Source: Avena insularis
Lineage: Eukaryota > Streptophyta > Magnoliopsida > Poales > Poaceae
Reading direction: 5' to 3'
DNA: 64,000 bases
NCBI GenBank assembly: GCA_023614405.1
Contig: CM042692.1
Location: 121,141,503-121,205,502, forward strand
Part shown: one piece after another, positions 36,808-47,793 of the stretch
Numbering within the stretch: position 1 is the first letter of the stretch
How the letters are laid out: each line of letters starts with the position of its first letter
Translations under genes and position numbers: made by a program
The notes under the pieces: generated by a model
What the model saw: only the letters and a program-made list of their open reading frames with translations
Databases searched by the model: none
Told to the model about the DNA's origin: nothing

Positions 36808-37305
36808 TACTCAGCATGATGCAGGATATGTAGAAAATACAAACATAATGATATGAAGAGAGGAAGCTGGCTGTGCTACCTTGTCTTCAACAGTAGAAAA
36901 TAATGCTCGTTCCTGAAAATATCAAATCAATGTCAGATATCTGTTGATTAGTTTGCTAACCATATAACCTTGGATTCCATGATTACCAAATACAGAAAAG
37001 GAAAGGTAGCAGATTTATGCGTGTCATGGTGATGGAAAGGCGGTAGGTAAATACATATATTTGTCTTGGATTAAAATTTGAAAATCTTGCAGACAGAAGA
37101 GAACAAATTTAAAGTAAACAACAGAGGTAAGAAATATTTCAAAATAGTGCTATCAGATAAGTCGTCCGGGAAAGGAAGAATAGGAAGGCATTGCACATGA
37201 GCTTACCAGCTCCATCAGTGTTCCTGGCTTCGACCAAGTTGTCCACTATCTCAAACCAATACTGGCTGCCGTCCCTTGCGCCCATCAATGGCGTAGGACT
37301 TGCAG

Positions 37306-37404
37306 TTTTTTTTTTTTTTTTTGACGATCAAAGGGAGGGGGTCGCCCCCTCTTTGTAATCTCCGGACTGTTTTCTGGGGAGCTGCCTCAGCTCTTGGTGT
37401 TTTC
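37306..37404 (-). mobile_element. 99-bp retroposon fragment in an exon
   Basis: Begins with a run of 17 T and is flanked by perfect 11-bp copies of AGGACTTGCAG (37295-37305 and 37405-37415). Read on the minus strand this is a 5'-truncated sequence with a poly(A) tail, the hallmark of LINE-mediated insertion. It interrupts exon a of the minus-strand gene. Confidence 0.88.
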
Positions 37405-37776
37405 AGGACTTGCAGCTCTCTTCCAGCTAATTAAATCCCGGATGTCACGGCTTTGTTTCCGCTCTTGGCTCGGGGCAACGGCGTTGAGGCGAGCGTGGTG
37501 GTCCGGGCCTTCGCCGAAGGGGGAGGGAGGCGTTGCCTCGGCTGGTGAGGAGACGACGCCGGCGGATTCGGTTATCTCGAACGTAAGGAGAACCTTTCCT
37601 CCAATGATGTGCCTGGTCTTTCGGCGGATGGATGAATCGTTTGCCTGCATGGAAGTAGCCCACTGCACAGCCTGCACGCCATACGATCTTCGCCGCCACC
37701 GTTGCCGAAGAAACCAAATCAGTGGTTGGGTTATTCTAAATCCGGCCGCAATAGAAGATATAGGGCAAGCTGTCAT

Positions 37777-39682
37777 ACCATCGCTGTTTCTTGCGGAGGG
37801 GTAGTATCATCGCCAGATTTTCGCTCCTTCAGTATCCTGCTCCTCATCGGCGTAGGCGCAGGGATAACGGCGGCGCAGGCGTACGGCGTGGTGGCGGCGC
37901 GGGCAGAATATACGGGAAACGAGGGCATGCGACGAAACGCCAAACGCTAGGCCCATTTGAGAGTTCGTGGCCCAAAGAACCAGGAGAGGGCTAAATCGAT
38001 GTGGGGAGTAGCAGCCCAGCTACGAAAAGCTGGCCTATTTGACGTGATCAAACGACGTAACGCCTGTGATACAGAGTTCGGTAATTGTCATTCGTTGTAC
38101 ATCGTTAGATGCTCAGATCCGACGACTGAGGATGCCTAATCGCTGTGAAGGCTCTAGGCAAGTTATATTGTTACTTAATAGCAGCCCCCGCTACCCTGTT
38201 TCTCTTAACACGCAAGCTATACACATCAACAAGGATTTAAGTGGTTCAAGTCACTAGGTATGCCACATCAACGACCCTCATTGATTCAGTTTCCTTTCCG
38301 CGGCAGTTCAGTTTCACCTTGCAAAGCAATAAAAAACAGTGACATTCTACTACTCCCATATACTGAACCTGCCACCGGCTCAAGGTTTCATAGGCCGTGC
38401 ATTTCCTGGCCGTGCATTTACCTCCACCTCGAATGCACAAGAAACAGAAGAACAGTAAATGATGGTGGAGAAAAAACCGATGTTGGTAGCCGTGAAGTCG
38501 TACGTCCTCGCCATTTTAGTTAGCGTGCTCCTGATAAAGAGTCCATACAATCCCAGCATCCTGCACATCACAACATGGAGTCTATTCCGTGCTTCTTCCA
38601 CACTGTTGATCCCCTTTCTCTCCTTCACCTTCTCATCAATCAATTGGGCCGCCGACCTCCAGAAGGAGCACCGCCTCCATAGCTCCGCCAACCGGACGGT
38701 TGTCGCATAGCATTCTTTCGTCTTTCGGACATAATTTCTTTCTCTATTTGCATGTATACAGATGTGAGGCACTATGTATAATTTTGCTTCATGTTTCTCC
38801 TTGAAGCTTGGATCAAATTCTGTTAAGCAGCGTCATCTAATTATGATTGTGATATTTGTCTCTAAATATGTTCTTATGCTTTTTGATGATTCTTTTTTCC
38901 GTATCCACTTTTCAGGAAACACATTGGCTCCGCAATACTGCAATCGCTTCTCGCCCTCAAAACCAGTCGATCGTGTGTTGGTCAACAAAATGCATATATA
39001 TAGACCCAGTGCAATTCACTATTATGGGTTAGATGCTATGGTCAATCACTGCTCCGTTTATTCTCACGTTTTATTTGAGATTTGCCAGCAACGCCGTCCA
39101 TGCTTCTCCATCCGACGCGCTAGACGCAAGTTTTGGTTGATGCCTACCCGGTATACTTCAGTATACTCTTTTCTGGCATCTCCTGCCTACGGGTGAAGTG
39201 CTTAATGCAATGCAAATGAGGCCAAGGGGTTACGCAATTGGTCAAATTTGGGTATGCAAGTATTGAGATAGTACTGTTTTATTGTTGGTTCTGGACTCCA
39301 TCTTTTTTAGCTGTGGTTCTCCCCATTTATCAAATGATGGAACGCGACCTCAAAGGAGATGAAGACGAGTTATCTATTGCCTCATGGAAATCTTCTGCAA
39401 TCTCCAGACCTTCTCTATTTATTCCGATTTCAACTTTGTCAAATTCCGCCCATCGATGGTCAAGGGAGATAGAGGATTATCATGCTTTGGACTAATATAT
39501 TTTTGATATAGGAATCGATCTGCTCCAACTGCCGTACATGTTCCCCGCCTATTACCTCAGCCATGTTGTCCACTGTTTTGAAAAAATTTCATGACTTTCA
39601 GACTCCATAGGATTACGGAAAGTGCTCACAGCGATGCGATCATGCGAATTTCTTCCCAGAGCAGAGCCCGCCATCTGCACCA
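37777..39682. other. Region with only doubtful open frames
   Basis: 37777-37960 is GC-rich and may be leader of the minus-strand gene. A plus-strand frame at 38459-38710 encodes an 83-residue product with a hydrophobic stretch (SYVLAILVSVLLIK), but an overlapping minus-strand frame of 130 codons (38380-38772) is equally open. Neither shows a known domain, and start context and splice sites do not decide between them. No repeat family recognised. Confidence 0.35.
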
Positions 39683-39690
39683 CTTGCGAC

Positions 39691-39978
39691 CAGCGTTTTG
39701 GTTACCGGTCGGAAATCCGGTTACCGACCAGTAACCGGATTTCCCGACCACCCTCGGGAAATCGGTTTACCGGACAAAAAATCTCGAATTTATTTGAATT
39801 ATATGAAATTTATGAATTTTAACAAAAAAACCGATGTAAATAGTCATACCGAGGACTTTGAATTTGAATTTTGAAATTTAAATTCGTCCGGTAACCGGTC
39901 AGGATTTCTCGGTAACCGCGGTAACCGAAAATCCCGACCACTCTCGGGATTTTTTTCGTACCGAAAACCAAAACCTTG
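39691..39978. mobile_element. hAT-type MITE with 8-bp target duplication
   Basis: 288 bp, starting CAGCGTTTTGGTTACCGG and ending ACCAAAACCTTG (inverted ends). The interior is rich in CGGTAACCGG palindromes. The flanks are identical 8-mers, CTTGCGAC, at 39683-39690 and 39979-39986, the length made by hAT transposases. Confidence 0.92.
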
Positions 39979-39986
39979 CTTGCGAC

Positions 39987-41166
39987 ACATGTACCGATGA
40001 CCAGTATTGAAAATCTGGCGCATATGTTCACTGCCCTTTGTTGACCCAAAATTTGTTTTCTAGGTGTATGCTTTTCTTAAGACAAACATTAACAATCTAT
40101 AAGTTAAATTTTCTATATAACTTTGTGTGTTCTCGTGGATGGTATATGTTGGACGGTTGGAGCCCTATGCTGTCCGTTCTCAAATTTTGTGCGAAAACTT
40201 TATTACATTAATTGAAATTCAAAGAACATTGTATATTCCTATTCTTTCATAGGTACATGTTTCTTATTACTTCTTAAGGTAAACGCTTCTATCTCTTTGA
40301 AGGTAAATTTCAAAGAAGTTCACTTGCTCATTCTTGAATTATATTGTAGCATTCTTTACGCAATTTTGTAAGCATAGTTCCCGCAGCAATACGCGTGGTA
40401 TCATCTAGTTTAGTTAAATTGACGGTCGGATGTTTCTAACTTTTGTGGGATTTTTTAGACTATTTATATTTTTTCTGGTAAGCCTGTCATATACTTTTAA
40501 TATATAATAGATATTCATCAATCTATACATTCTGTTTTACCGGAACGTACTAGTTTAAGTCATCCTTTCCTAGATGGCCTAGTATTGTAATATCAGAGGA
40601 TTTATGAATATCCCATCACTTCATGTTGTCATAAACACGAATTCTTACAACATTACTATGACTTAAACCATGGTGATATTCATTATTAAGTTTGGATATC
40701 TTTCAGCTTTGTGACTATAAATGTATAAGGCATTATCATTAGGACTATAATGAGAATAACATATTCATACTCGGACAATGTGATCATAATAGAAATCACT
40801 CATAATAATTGAACAACTGGTTTGTTACAAATTCATTATGAATAACCGTCTTGCGAGAAACAAGAAACACTAATAAGTTCACACTCTCATATTGATTAGA
40901 AAACTATTCTAATCTCAACTAATCCAAATTATAAATGTAGAAGGAGAAATACGTCGGCCATCAACATCTTGTATGCCATCAACACACCTTGTCTCCTTGT
41001 CCACTCCACTCAACACCCATGCAGACAGTCCTGTTTTCATAAAACAAGAACAAGTATCAGTATAGTATACTTGGTAAAACTGTAACTGTGTTATATGAGA
41101 AATATATTTATAAACTATATATCACATATACATGCTCAATCGACGATTTCCCCAGCAATATAGTTC
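39987..41166. other. AT-rich spacer and retrotransposon remnant
   Basis: No gene supported. The part just left of 41166 is probably degraded internal sequence of the minus-strand copia element whose gag begins at 41754. Confidence 0.4.
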
Positions 41167-41754
41167 TCAACGGTGATAGGAATCTATGAAAGGAGAACTA
41201 TTCCTCTTCCATAATATAACCTTTGACAACATTCTCATAGCTGGGGGAAGCGAATGCATCACCTCATCTATCGCGAGCTTGTCATCCATCCAGTAGTCTG
41301 CATCGAATACGAGCGACTCATGCAAGTCATACATGATCTCCAAGTGAGTGTCCAAACATGTGTTTTCTTCCATCTTTTCTGAAAGAAACTTATCAAGGAG
41401 CTCAAACTTCATAAGCCTGACTTGTCCTCCAAACATCACCTTCAATTGGACCATCGTCTCATATGATTGAGTGTGCATGAACTGCGCACGCAATTCAAGA
41501 GTTAGGCTAAACTGAATCGCGTTGCTTGCACACATGTACATACCACGATGATCGCGGTATTCATCACGGTCCTCTTGACTTGCACCAGCTTTGGGAGGAT
41601 CTCCTAGTGGTTCTTGTATAGTGTAGATTGCACCATTGTCCATGAGGACATCCTTTAAGTGTTGAAACCAGTCTATAAAGTTGGACCCGTCTATTCTAAG
41701 CAACTCATCATGGAATAGAGATCCGGGATTGGATGACAGAATTCTATTTTCCAT
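41167..41754 (-). CDS. Copia gag fragment
   Basis: 195-codon minus-strand frame beginning at ATG 41754, downstream of a leader and primer site of the same orientation. It contains LLRIDGSNFIDWFQHLKDVL and a KFELLDKFLSEKMEEN segment, as in the UBN2/gag-type polyprotein N-terminus of plant copia elements (nucleocapsid precursor). No zinc knuckle, protease, integrase or reverse transcriptase follows, so the element is truncated shortly after this point. Confidence 0.75.
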   Translation of the reverse strand: MENRILSSNPGSLFHDELLRIDGSNFIDWFQHLKDVLMDNGAIYTIQEPLGDPPKAGASQEDRDEYRDHRGMYMCASNAIQFSLTLELRAQFMHTQSYETMVQLKVMFGGQVRLMKFELLDKFLSEKMEENTCLDTHLEIMYDLHESLVFDADYWMDDKLAIDEVMHSLPPAMRMLSKVILWKRNSSPFIDSYHR

Positions 41755-42809
41755 GATCTACAAGGGCATTTCCAAAGGCATAAGACTAAGTTCATAATTA
41801 TAAGTTCTAGCTTTATAATCAAATAAACACAAGATCTCCCAGTACAATCATCACCCCTAAAATGATTCTAATGATCACACGATTCCTTTACACCGTATCA
41901 TCCCTGATCGTCACGGTCTTTGATGCAACAGCCATAGTGGACTATATTCGTCGATCACATCATTCATGTGACTCTTGCTTGGTCTTTCGATCTACCGTGT
42001 TCCGAGGCCATGTCTATCCATGCTAGGCTCGTCAATTAAACCACAGTATATTTGTTGTGCATACATAGCTTGCACCCACTACATACGAACACAAAGATGT
42101 CTAGCACACGATCATTATGACCTGCTTCATAACTGCGAACTTTCTTGGTGATTGCGCACTAATGGGAGAACACTGAAGTTGATATTAATTCAGGATTATC
42201 ATGTTCTACTACCGTCGTGTATCTAATACAACCAAGCAAAACAAGATGCCTAAAATAACATCACATGCATTTTATAAATGTGATATGACGTGGTCCTTCA
42301 TGTCATGCGGATTATCAATATCACACGCCACCAGTATTACGCCACTGGTGTGGCACTACCAGCTGGTCGTTCTATATGAAGTTTTGTGACCGTATCATAT
42401 TACAAGCTAATCCCTGTAACATAAAGATCCTACTTTATCAATTGCATATTTATGTGGCTGTTAGGGCTACTGAGATAGAACCGTTCATACCTATGACTAT
42501 CAACCACAATATTGATCTAATAATTGTCTTATTACTCCCCTCTCGGGGCCTTCCTTTGTAAATGTCATATTAACTATTGTGAGAAAGACAAACATCCGCT
42601 ATCCACTTATACGGTACACATCGTATGTTGAGCGTGGAACCAGTATCGTGTAGGATTATGCATAAGGTCGGTCTGGGTCGCTTCATTTCACAATACCGCA
42701 ATATGAACAAGTACATGTGGGAAGGTGGCAACCATGTGATCAATGCCCCACAATCACTCTGTGGTCTACCCATACTAGCATAACTATGTATAGATGGGCT
42801 CTGATACCA
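41755..42809 (-). mobile_element. Copia leader and primer-binding site
   Basis: Untranslated leader between LTR and gag on the minus strand. The primer-binding site TGGTATCAGAGC (minus) is at 42798-42809. Leader blocks such as the stretch near 42000-42060 recur at 46200-46260, inside the CACTA element. Confidence 0.8.
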
Positions 42810-42810
42810 C

Positions 42811-44745
42811 TGAAGGGTATTCACAGCAGAAAACAAAACATTTCTATGGTAGAACTACCCGAACACCCAAATCTGCCTACGAGTTAATGCAGTCACGGTA
42901 ATAGATGTTTGGTGACATACCCTTGTAGACCGAACGTGGTTAACTCCCAGTGAAGAACGTGGTTGAAGTAGTCGAACTTGTAGCTGACCTCGAGGACACG
43001 AAGCTCCTCGCCTTATCCTCCTAGCCCTTGTACGATAGCCATGGCCCCACTAATGGTGGTGTCATCCGAGTACTCACACACGTACGGTGTCCGACAACGA
43101 CTCCCGTTCTCCTTGATATAGCCGGGATGCGGAAGTAGACCCTCTGAACTAGGATCTAGCAGCGCGACGGCGTGCCGGTATTTTCGACTCTCTCGTGCGC
43201 AACTCTTCGTGGAACCACACTCTTGAGAGTCAACTGAGAAAGAGGAGGGAAAATTCCCTAAGAAAATAGTCCTTAGGAAATCCCCTTTTATTTTTGTGTG
43301 ACTTTTTCCCTCCAATATAGACTCATATATATAGGAGGAAAAGTAGGACTCCTTTTCCACAAGTCCCTATGTGGGACTAAAGAAATAGGAGAGAAAAAGG
43401 CACCAGATAGGCTGGCTAGGTCTGCCCAAGGCAGAAGGCCTGCGACCTTGACAGCGTGGATCGAGGCAACGACCGGCTGTGCCTGGCCAGCTCGGCCCGC
43501 CAGATCGCGTGGTAGCCGGGGAGGCGGTGGCCACCTAGGCAAGGTCACAAGACACCTTCTAGCGCCCGTGTGGGCCGGCGGTGGCCCACTAGCTGCAACC
43601 TAGCTATGGTGGTTGTTGCCCGGGGTGGCCTCCCTCTCGGGTTGGTTCCCTCCGGAGAATCGGCCCATTAGTGGAGGTTGCCGAATAATTAATTTAAATA
43701 TTTTATTTAATATATTAATTCATAATTAATACATGTAAATGTATATTTAAATCGCCATTAATCCGAAAACACTTTTTGGCTTATTCCTTCTTCCATTACA
43801 ACTTGGGATCCTCTTCGGAACTTTTCCGATATTATCTTATCAGAACAATTCTGATCCTCTTCTTTTTCATCTATGATCCTTTCTTTTCATATCGATCTCA
43901 GAATATTGCCAAACCCTTAAGTGTGTTACCCTATAGTTCGGGAATGTCATAGACATGATCGAGATCTCTTTCGATCAATGATCATTAGCACGACCAGGAT
44001 GTCCATAATGACCCTTATGCATTCACGAGACTCTGTCGGGTTGAACCATAAACTCCATGTCCCTATCCCTTTGTTTCTTTGATATATGACTTATCTGAGA
44101 TTATATCTATGGTATCAACATACCTCTCTCATTTCTGACAAGTACATTTTCGTTATCGTGATATTGTATCCCCTGACCTAGTCAATGGTTACAACCCATT
44201 GGATACAGTTTCACCGAGTGGGTCTAGTGTATATTCCTGTCACGCGGGTGAACAAATTCCGATCTTGATTCACATGCCTCAACTATTCCTCTGGAATACC
44301 TCACGCACACCTTTATGGTCATTCAGTTACGGACATGATGGTTGATGTAATCAAAGCAGTCACGGGAGACAATGATTGATGTGATCTCATGGTCTAAGGA
44401 GAAGGTTTCAGAGGATTGCAGCGATAAACTATATGACTTGATCTCACTTCAATACTTTAATTGGGTAATATCCATCACATCATTCTCCAATGATATGACT
44501 CCGTTGTCAATTGGCGTAAATGCTCCATGATTAGAAAACCTTGATCACCGGTTGCCCAACGAACTAGTTGAATAGAGGCTACTTGGAACCTGGTTTGTTT
44601 ACATACCACACTTGTATCAATGTTTCTGCTTGATACATGATAGCCTGCAAGAGCAGAGGTTCTCAGAGCCTATTTTCTTGGAAGTATTAATTCCAGTTTT
44701 ATATCGATCTCAATAAGGAGCTTAGGGAAGTGTCTTTATGAGGCA
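42811..44745 (-). mobile_element. Copia LTR
   Basis: Minus-strand LTR ending ATACCCTTCA next to the primer site. Its promoter-like TATATATA box is near 43324-43335. The outer end is not certain: the last CA before the neighbouring element is at 44744-44745. The partner LTR is missing. Confidence 0.7.
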
Positions 44746-45354
44746 TTTCTGTTGCACCCAAGATGTCATATTATCTTGAGTGAATTGATTGCAAGTGCAG
44801 AGAGTGGATGTGTATGAGTGGATTATGTGGAATTTTAAGTGAAGAAATATGCTAGAAGTAAATAACATAAAAAGTAAAGAGTGAGAAAAGTGTTTGGGAC
44901 ACTGGTAGGAAAAGGCCTAGTGGCGGCGTTCAGAAAAAGGGGGTTAGTGGTGTTTAAACCGCATGCCACTAACCTTGCGCCTATGGTAGGTCCTAGTGGA
45001 GGCATCCTATTCGCACGCCACCATTACCACTCGTAGTGGTGGCGTTCGTTTGTAACACCACAACTAGGGGGCACAGTGGTGGCGTTTGTGGAAAATGTCA
45101 GTATTATGTGTACTGTCTGAGGCATTTAAACAAAGTGAAACGCTGCAAGTATATTTTCGACAATTTTAAACAATAGTGCTACATGTTGTTGATTAAAGGC
45201 TGCAATATAACATCATGAAATGCATGTTCACATAAGTAGGAAAATAACAATTTGGTTCACCACAAATTATTAACAAGCGTTTCAAACATCACAAGCGGTT
45301 CAAAACAACACATCAAGTTACATGTACACTAACAAACCATCACAAAGGAACTAG

Positions 45355-46160
45355 CTAGTCACTACGAATGATGATGTTAATGATGAACATTATCTGAATG
45401 TTACAGCATGAAGTGGTCCTGCTAGTGAGGAGAATGGCTTGCCCAACTTGTAGATCATTCTGAGCTTCAACAAAGTTATTCCACTCCAGGATGTTGAAGA
45501 TTATGTGGCCATCACTCACTCTCTTGTATAAAATGGCGCTTACGGCACCTGTTCCTCCAACGCGTATTCCAGCCAAGCCTTTTTCAGAATTTTGAAGAGA
45601 TGAAACCATTCTCGACGGTAGTTTCTAATTAAGATGCATAAGTTACAAATCATAAAACTATCACACAATACAAATATAATAGGAACTAAAGAAAGAATGA
45701 TAAGTGAAAACATACCATATCATGTAGCTGAATATGCGTCTTGGTCAAGCGAGTGACAAGTGCTAGGCGGATGGAGGAATTTTTTGAAGGAATGTTGTGA
45801 GATAGCACTCTTCACTTGGTAAGCTTGCATCTCTAAGCGACAATTGTATAATCTAATGGTCATGCTTGCTCCACATCGCTCTCATCCTTGTCCTCCTCCT
45901 CATCGCCCTCATCCTCATCGCCCATATCCTCATCCTCCTTGTCCTCGTCATCCTCCTCTTCGTTTATATATGCAACAATGATTCTTGGACTAGGAGCTCC
46001 CATTCCAAAAAACAGGTACACCAGAGCAGATTTGGTTTTTGGAAATGAACCTTCTCCATGAAAAACCTGGAAGGAGAGTCATTGTTCGCTCTTTGCGCAC
46101 GTCAATAACATATGTTCGCCCAAGAGTTTCAAACTCCATGCTTTGTCCCTTCATCGGCGA
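45355..46160 (-). pseudogene. Two-B3-domain gene relic inside the CACTA element
   Basis: On the minus strand, 46160-46000 reads MEFETLGRTYVIDVRKERT, then GFSWRRFISKN. A frameshift near the T run at 46012 leads to APSPRIIVAYINEEEDDEDK and a long acidic tail ending at 45860-45862. Further on, 45609-45370 reads SLQNSEKGLAGIRVGGTG, SDGHIIFNILEWNNFV and LQVGQAILLTSR. Both parts have the B3 pattern (W..F, N or L..G, hydrophobic strands), so a two-B3 protein with an acidic linker is plausible, as in REM-type B3 factors. The 5' end is cut by the copia fragment at about 46165. Fold assignment is by motif only. Confidence 0.5.
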
Positions 46161-46169
46161 ACAATCTTC

Positions 46170-46905
46170 ATGTTCATCATATCAATCATATGACTCATGC
46201 TCTACCTTTCGGTATTCCGTGTTCCGAGACCATGTATGTACATGCTAGGCTCGTCAAGATTAACCTTAGTTTCTGCATGTGCAAATCTGGCTTGCACCCG
46301 TTGTATGCACACGTAGAGTCTATCACACCCGATCATCACGAGATGCTTTGAAACGACGAGTCTTAGCAACGATGCCAACTAAGGACGAACACTTTATTAC
46401 TTGATATTTAGTGAGAGGGGTCATCTTATAATGCTACCGTCGCGATCTAAGCAATACAAGATGCATAAAGGATTAACATCACAGGCAATTCATAATTAGT
46501 GTGATATGATGTGGCCCTTTCTGCCTTCGATCTCCATCTCCAAAGCACGGACATGATCTCCATCATCACCAGCATTGCGTTAAGGTCCGTGGCGCCGCTT
46601 CATGGTTGTCCATCATCACTAGCAACTATTACAACTACTTGGAACAAAGCTATTACAAGATGAATAGACACGCAGGTCTTAACAGAATTAAAGACAACCA
46701 TTAGGCTCCTGCCGGTTGCCATATTACAATAAGGATCATTGCATAAATCAAATACAATCACAATCACATGATGGCCATATCACATCACAAAACCCCTGCA
46801 AAAACAAGTTAGACGCCTCTAATTTTTTTTGCAAATTTTACGTGGCTTGGGGCTTTCGACTAAGAACAGATCTTACCTACGAAACTGAACCACAATGCTT
46901 TATAT
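46170..46905 (-). mobile_element. Copia leader fragment
   Basis: Sequence with CGTGTTCCGAGACCATGT, CTAGGCTCGTCAAG and the CGATCATCACG block parallels the copia leaders at 42000-42120 and, in reverse, at 14935-15075. No LTR or primer site is attached, so it is a fragment captured by, or inserted into and later trimmed within, the CACTA element. Confidence 0.7.
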
Positions 46906-46956
46906 CTAATATAAAGCATTCGTTAATTAACCACATGGCTCGCTAAGATAAAAAAA

Positions 46957-47284
46957 GGGCCTCATATTTGCATTGGACGTAAAATAATTACAGGGATGGT
47001 CTGAGTAAGCCAAGTAGGATGCACAAATTATTTATTTGTGCATATCATAGGGCTCATTCAAACAACCCCCGACATTTCATCCTCACATTGTAATCATCGG
47101 CCATATGGAAGTACCAAACCAAAATCATCCTAAAAGTAGGGCCTCATATTTGCATTAGACGCAAAATAATTACAGGGATGGTGTTGGTGAACCAAGTAGG
47201 ATGCCCAAATTATTTATTTGTGCATATCAGAAGGCTCACTCACACCATCCCTGACATTGCATCCTAACATTGTAATCATCAGCC
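46957..47284. repeat. Two copies of a ~145-bp repeat at 182-bp spacing
   Basis: Blocks 46957-47101 and 47139-47284 share GGGCCTCATATTTGCATT, AATAATTACAGGGATGGT, AAGTAGGATGC and AAATTATTTATTTGTGCATA in order. They lie in the inner subterminal part of the CACTA element. Confidence 0.85.
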
Positions 47285-47342
47285 TAAAATCACCTATTTT
47301 TACATTACAAAAGAATCATCTAGGCTTTGTACCCCTACTTAA

Positions 47343-47632
47343 TTTTCTACCCCTAAAATCATGTACATTTGCTACATTTATCCCTAAAAGTAAATAGATT
47401 TTCTACCCCTAAAATCATGTATATTTGCTACATCTATTCCTAAAATTATCTAGATTTTCTACCCCTAAAATCATGTACATTTTCTACATCTATCCCTAAA
47501 ATTATCTAGATTTTATACCCCTAAAATCATGTACATTTGCTACATCTACCCCTAAAATCATGTAGATTTGCTACACTAAACAAAAATCCCTAAAATCATC
47601 TAGATTTTCTACACTAAACTAAATACATTAAT
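47343..47632. repeat. 56-bp tandem array
   Basis: Units start at 47343, 47399, 47455 and 47511 (exact 56-bp period), each with TTTTCTACCCCTAAAATCAT, GTACATTTGCTACAT and CCCTAAAATTATCTAGA blocks. Degraded part-units follow to about 47632. The units abut with no unique spacers. It fits a CACTA subterminal repeat. Confidence 0.9.
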
Positions 47633-47793
47633 TAAGAGAGGGGCGAGGGAGTCTACCTGCAGTAGGGGAGGCGTGGCGGTGCAAAGTCAGAAAGGTCGAG
47701 GGAGGCACAGGTCGATGGAGGCGCGGAGATGCGAGGTCGATGATTGCGCAGGCCGGGGAGGCGCGACGACGAGGGTCGTCGGGGGAGGAGTGG

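Larger units (their letters stand above)
36598..37776 (-). pseudogene. Exons of an unrecognised minus-strand gene, one exon split by a retroposon
   Basis: Exon a (upper limit uncertain, up to 37776; lower end 37207 at a G|GTAAGC donor) reads SSIRRKTRHIIGGKVLLTFE and SRDIRDLISWKRAA, then, once the insert and one target copy are skipped, continues in the same frame with PLMGARDGSQYWFEIVDNLV. A 33-bp exon b candidate (36880-36912) reads ERALFSTVEDK between TTTTCAG and AAG|GTAGCA; its phase does not match exon a's donor. Exon c (36598-36659) reads PPHAIVASRKDKHFPAGLQ before CAG|GTTAGA. A Stowaway lies in the intron between b and c. The gene probably continued below 36598, where the LINE-like element now sits. 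Family not recognised. Confidence 0.5.

Noticed and set aside
38380..38772. 130-codon minus-strand frame opposite an 83-codon plus-strand frame
   Set aside because: No domain, splice signal or codon bias decides between them; neither is annotated as a gene.
47343..47632. Regular 56-bp units resembling a CRISPR array
   Set aside because: Units abut without unique spacers, the genome is a plant and the array lies inside a CACTA element.
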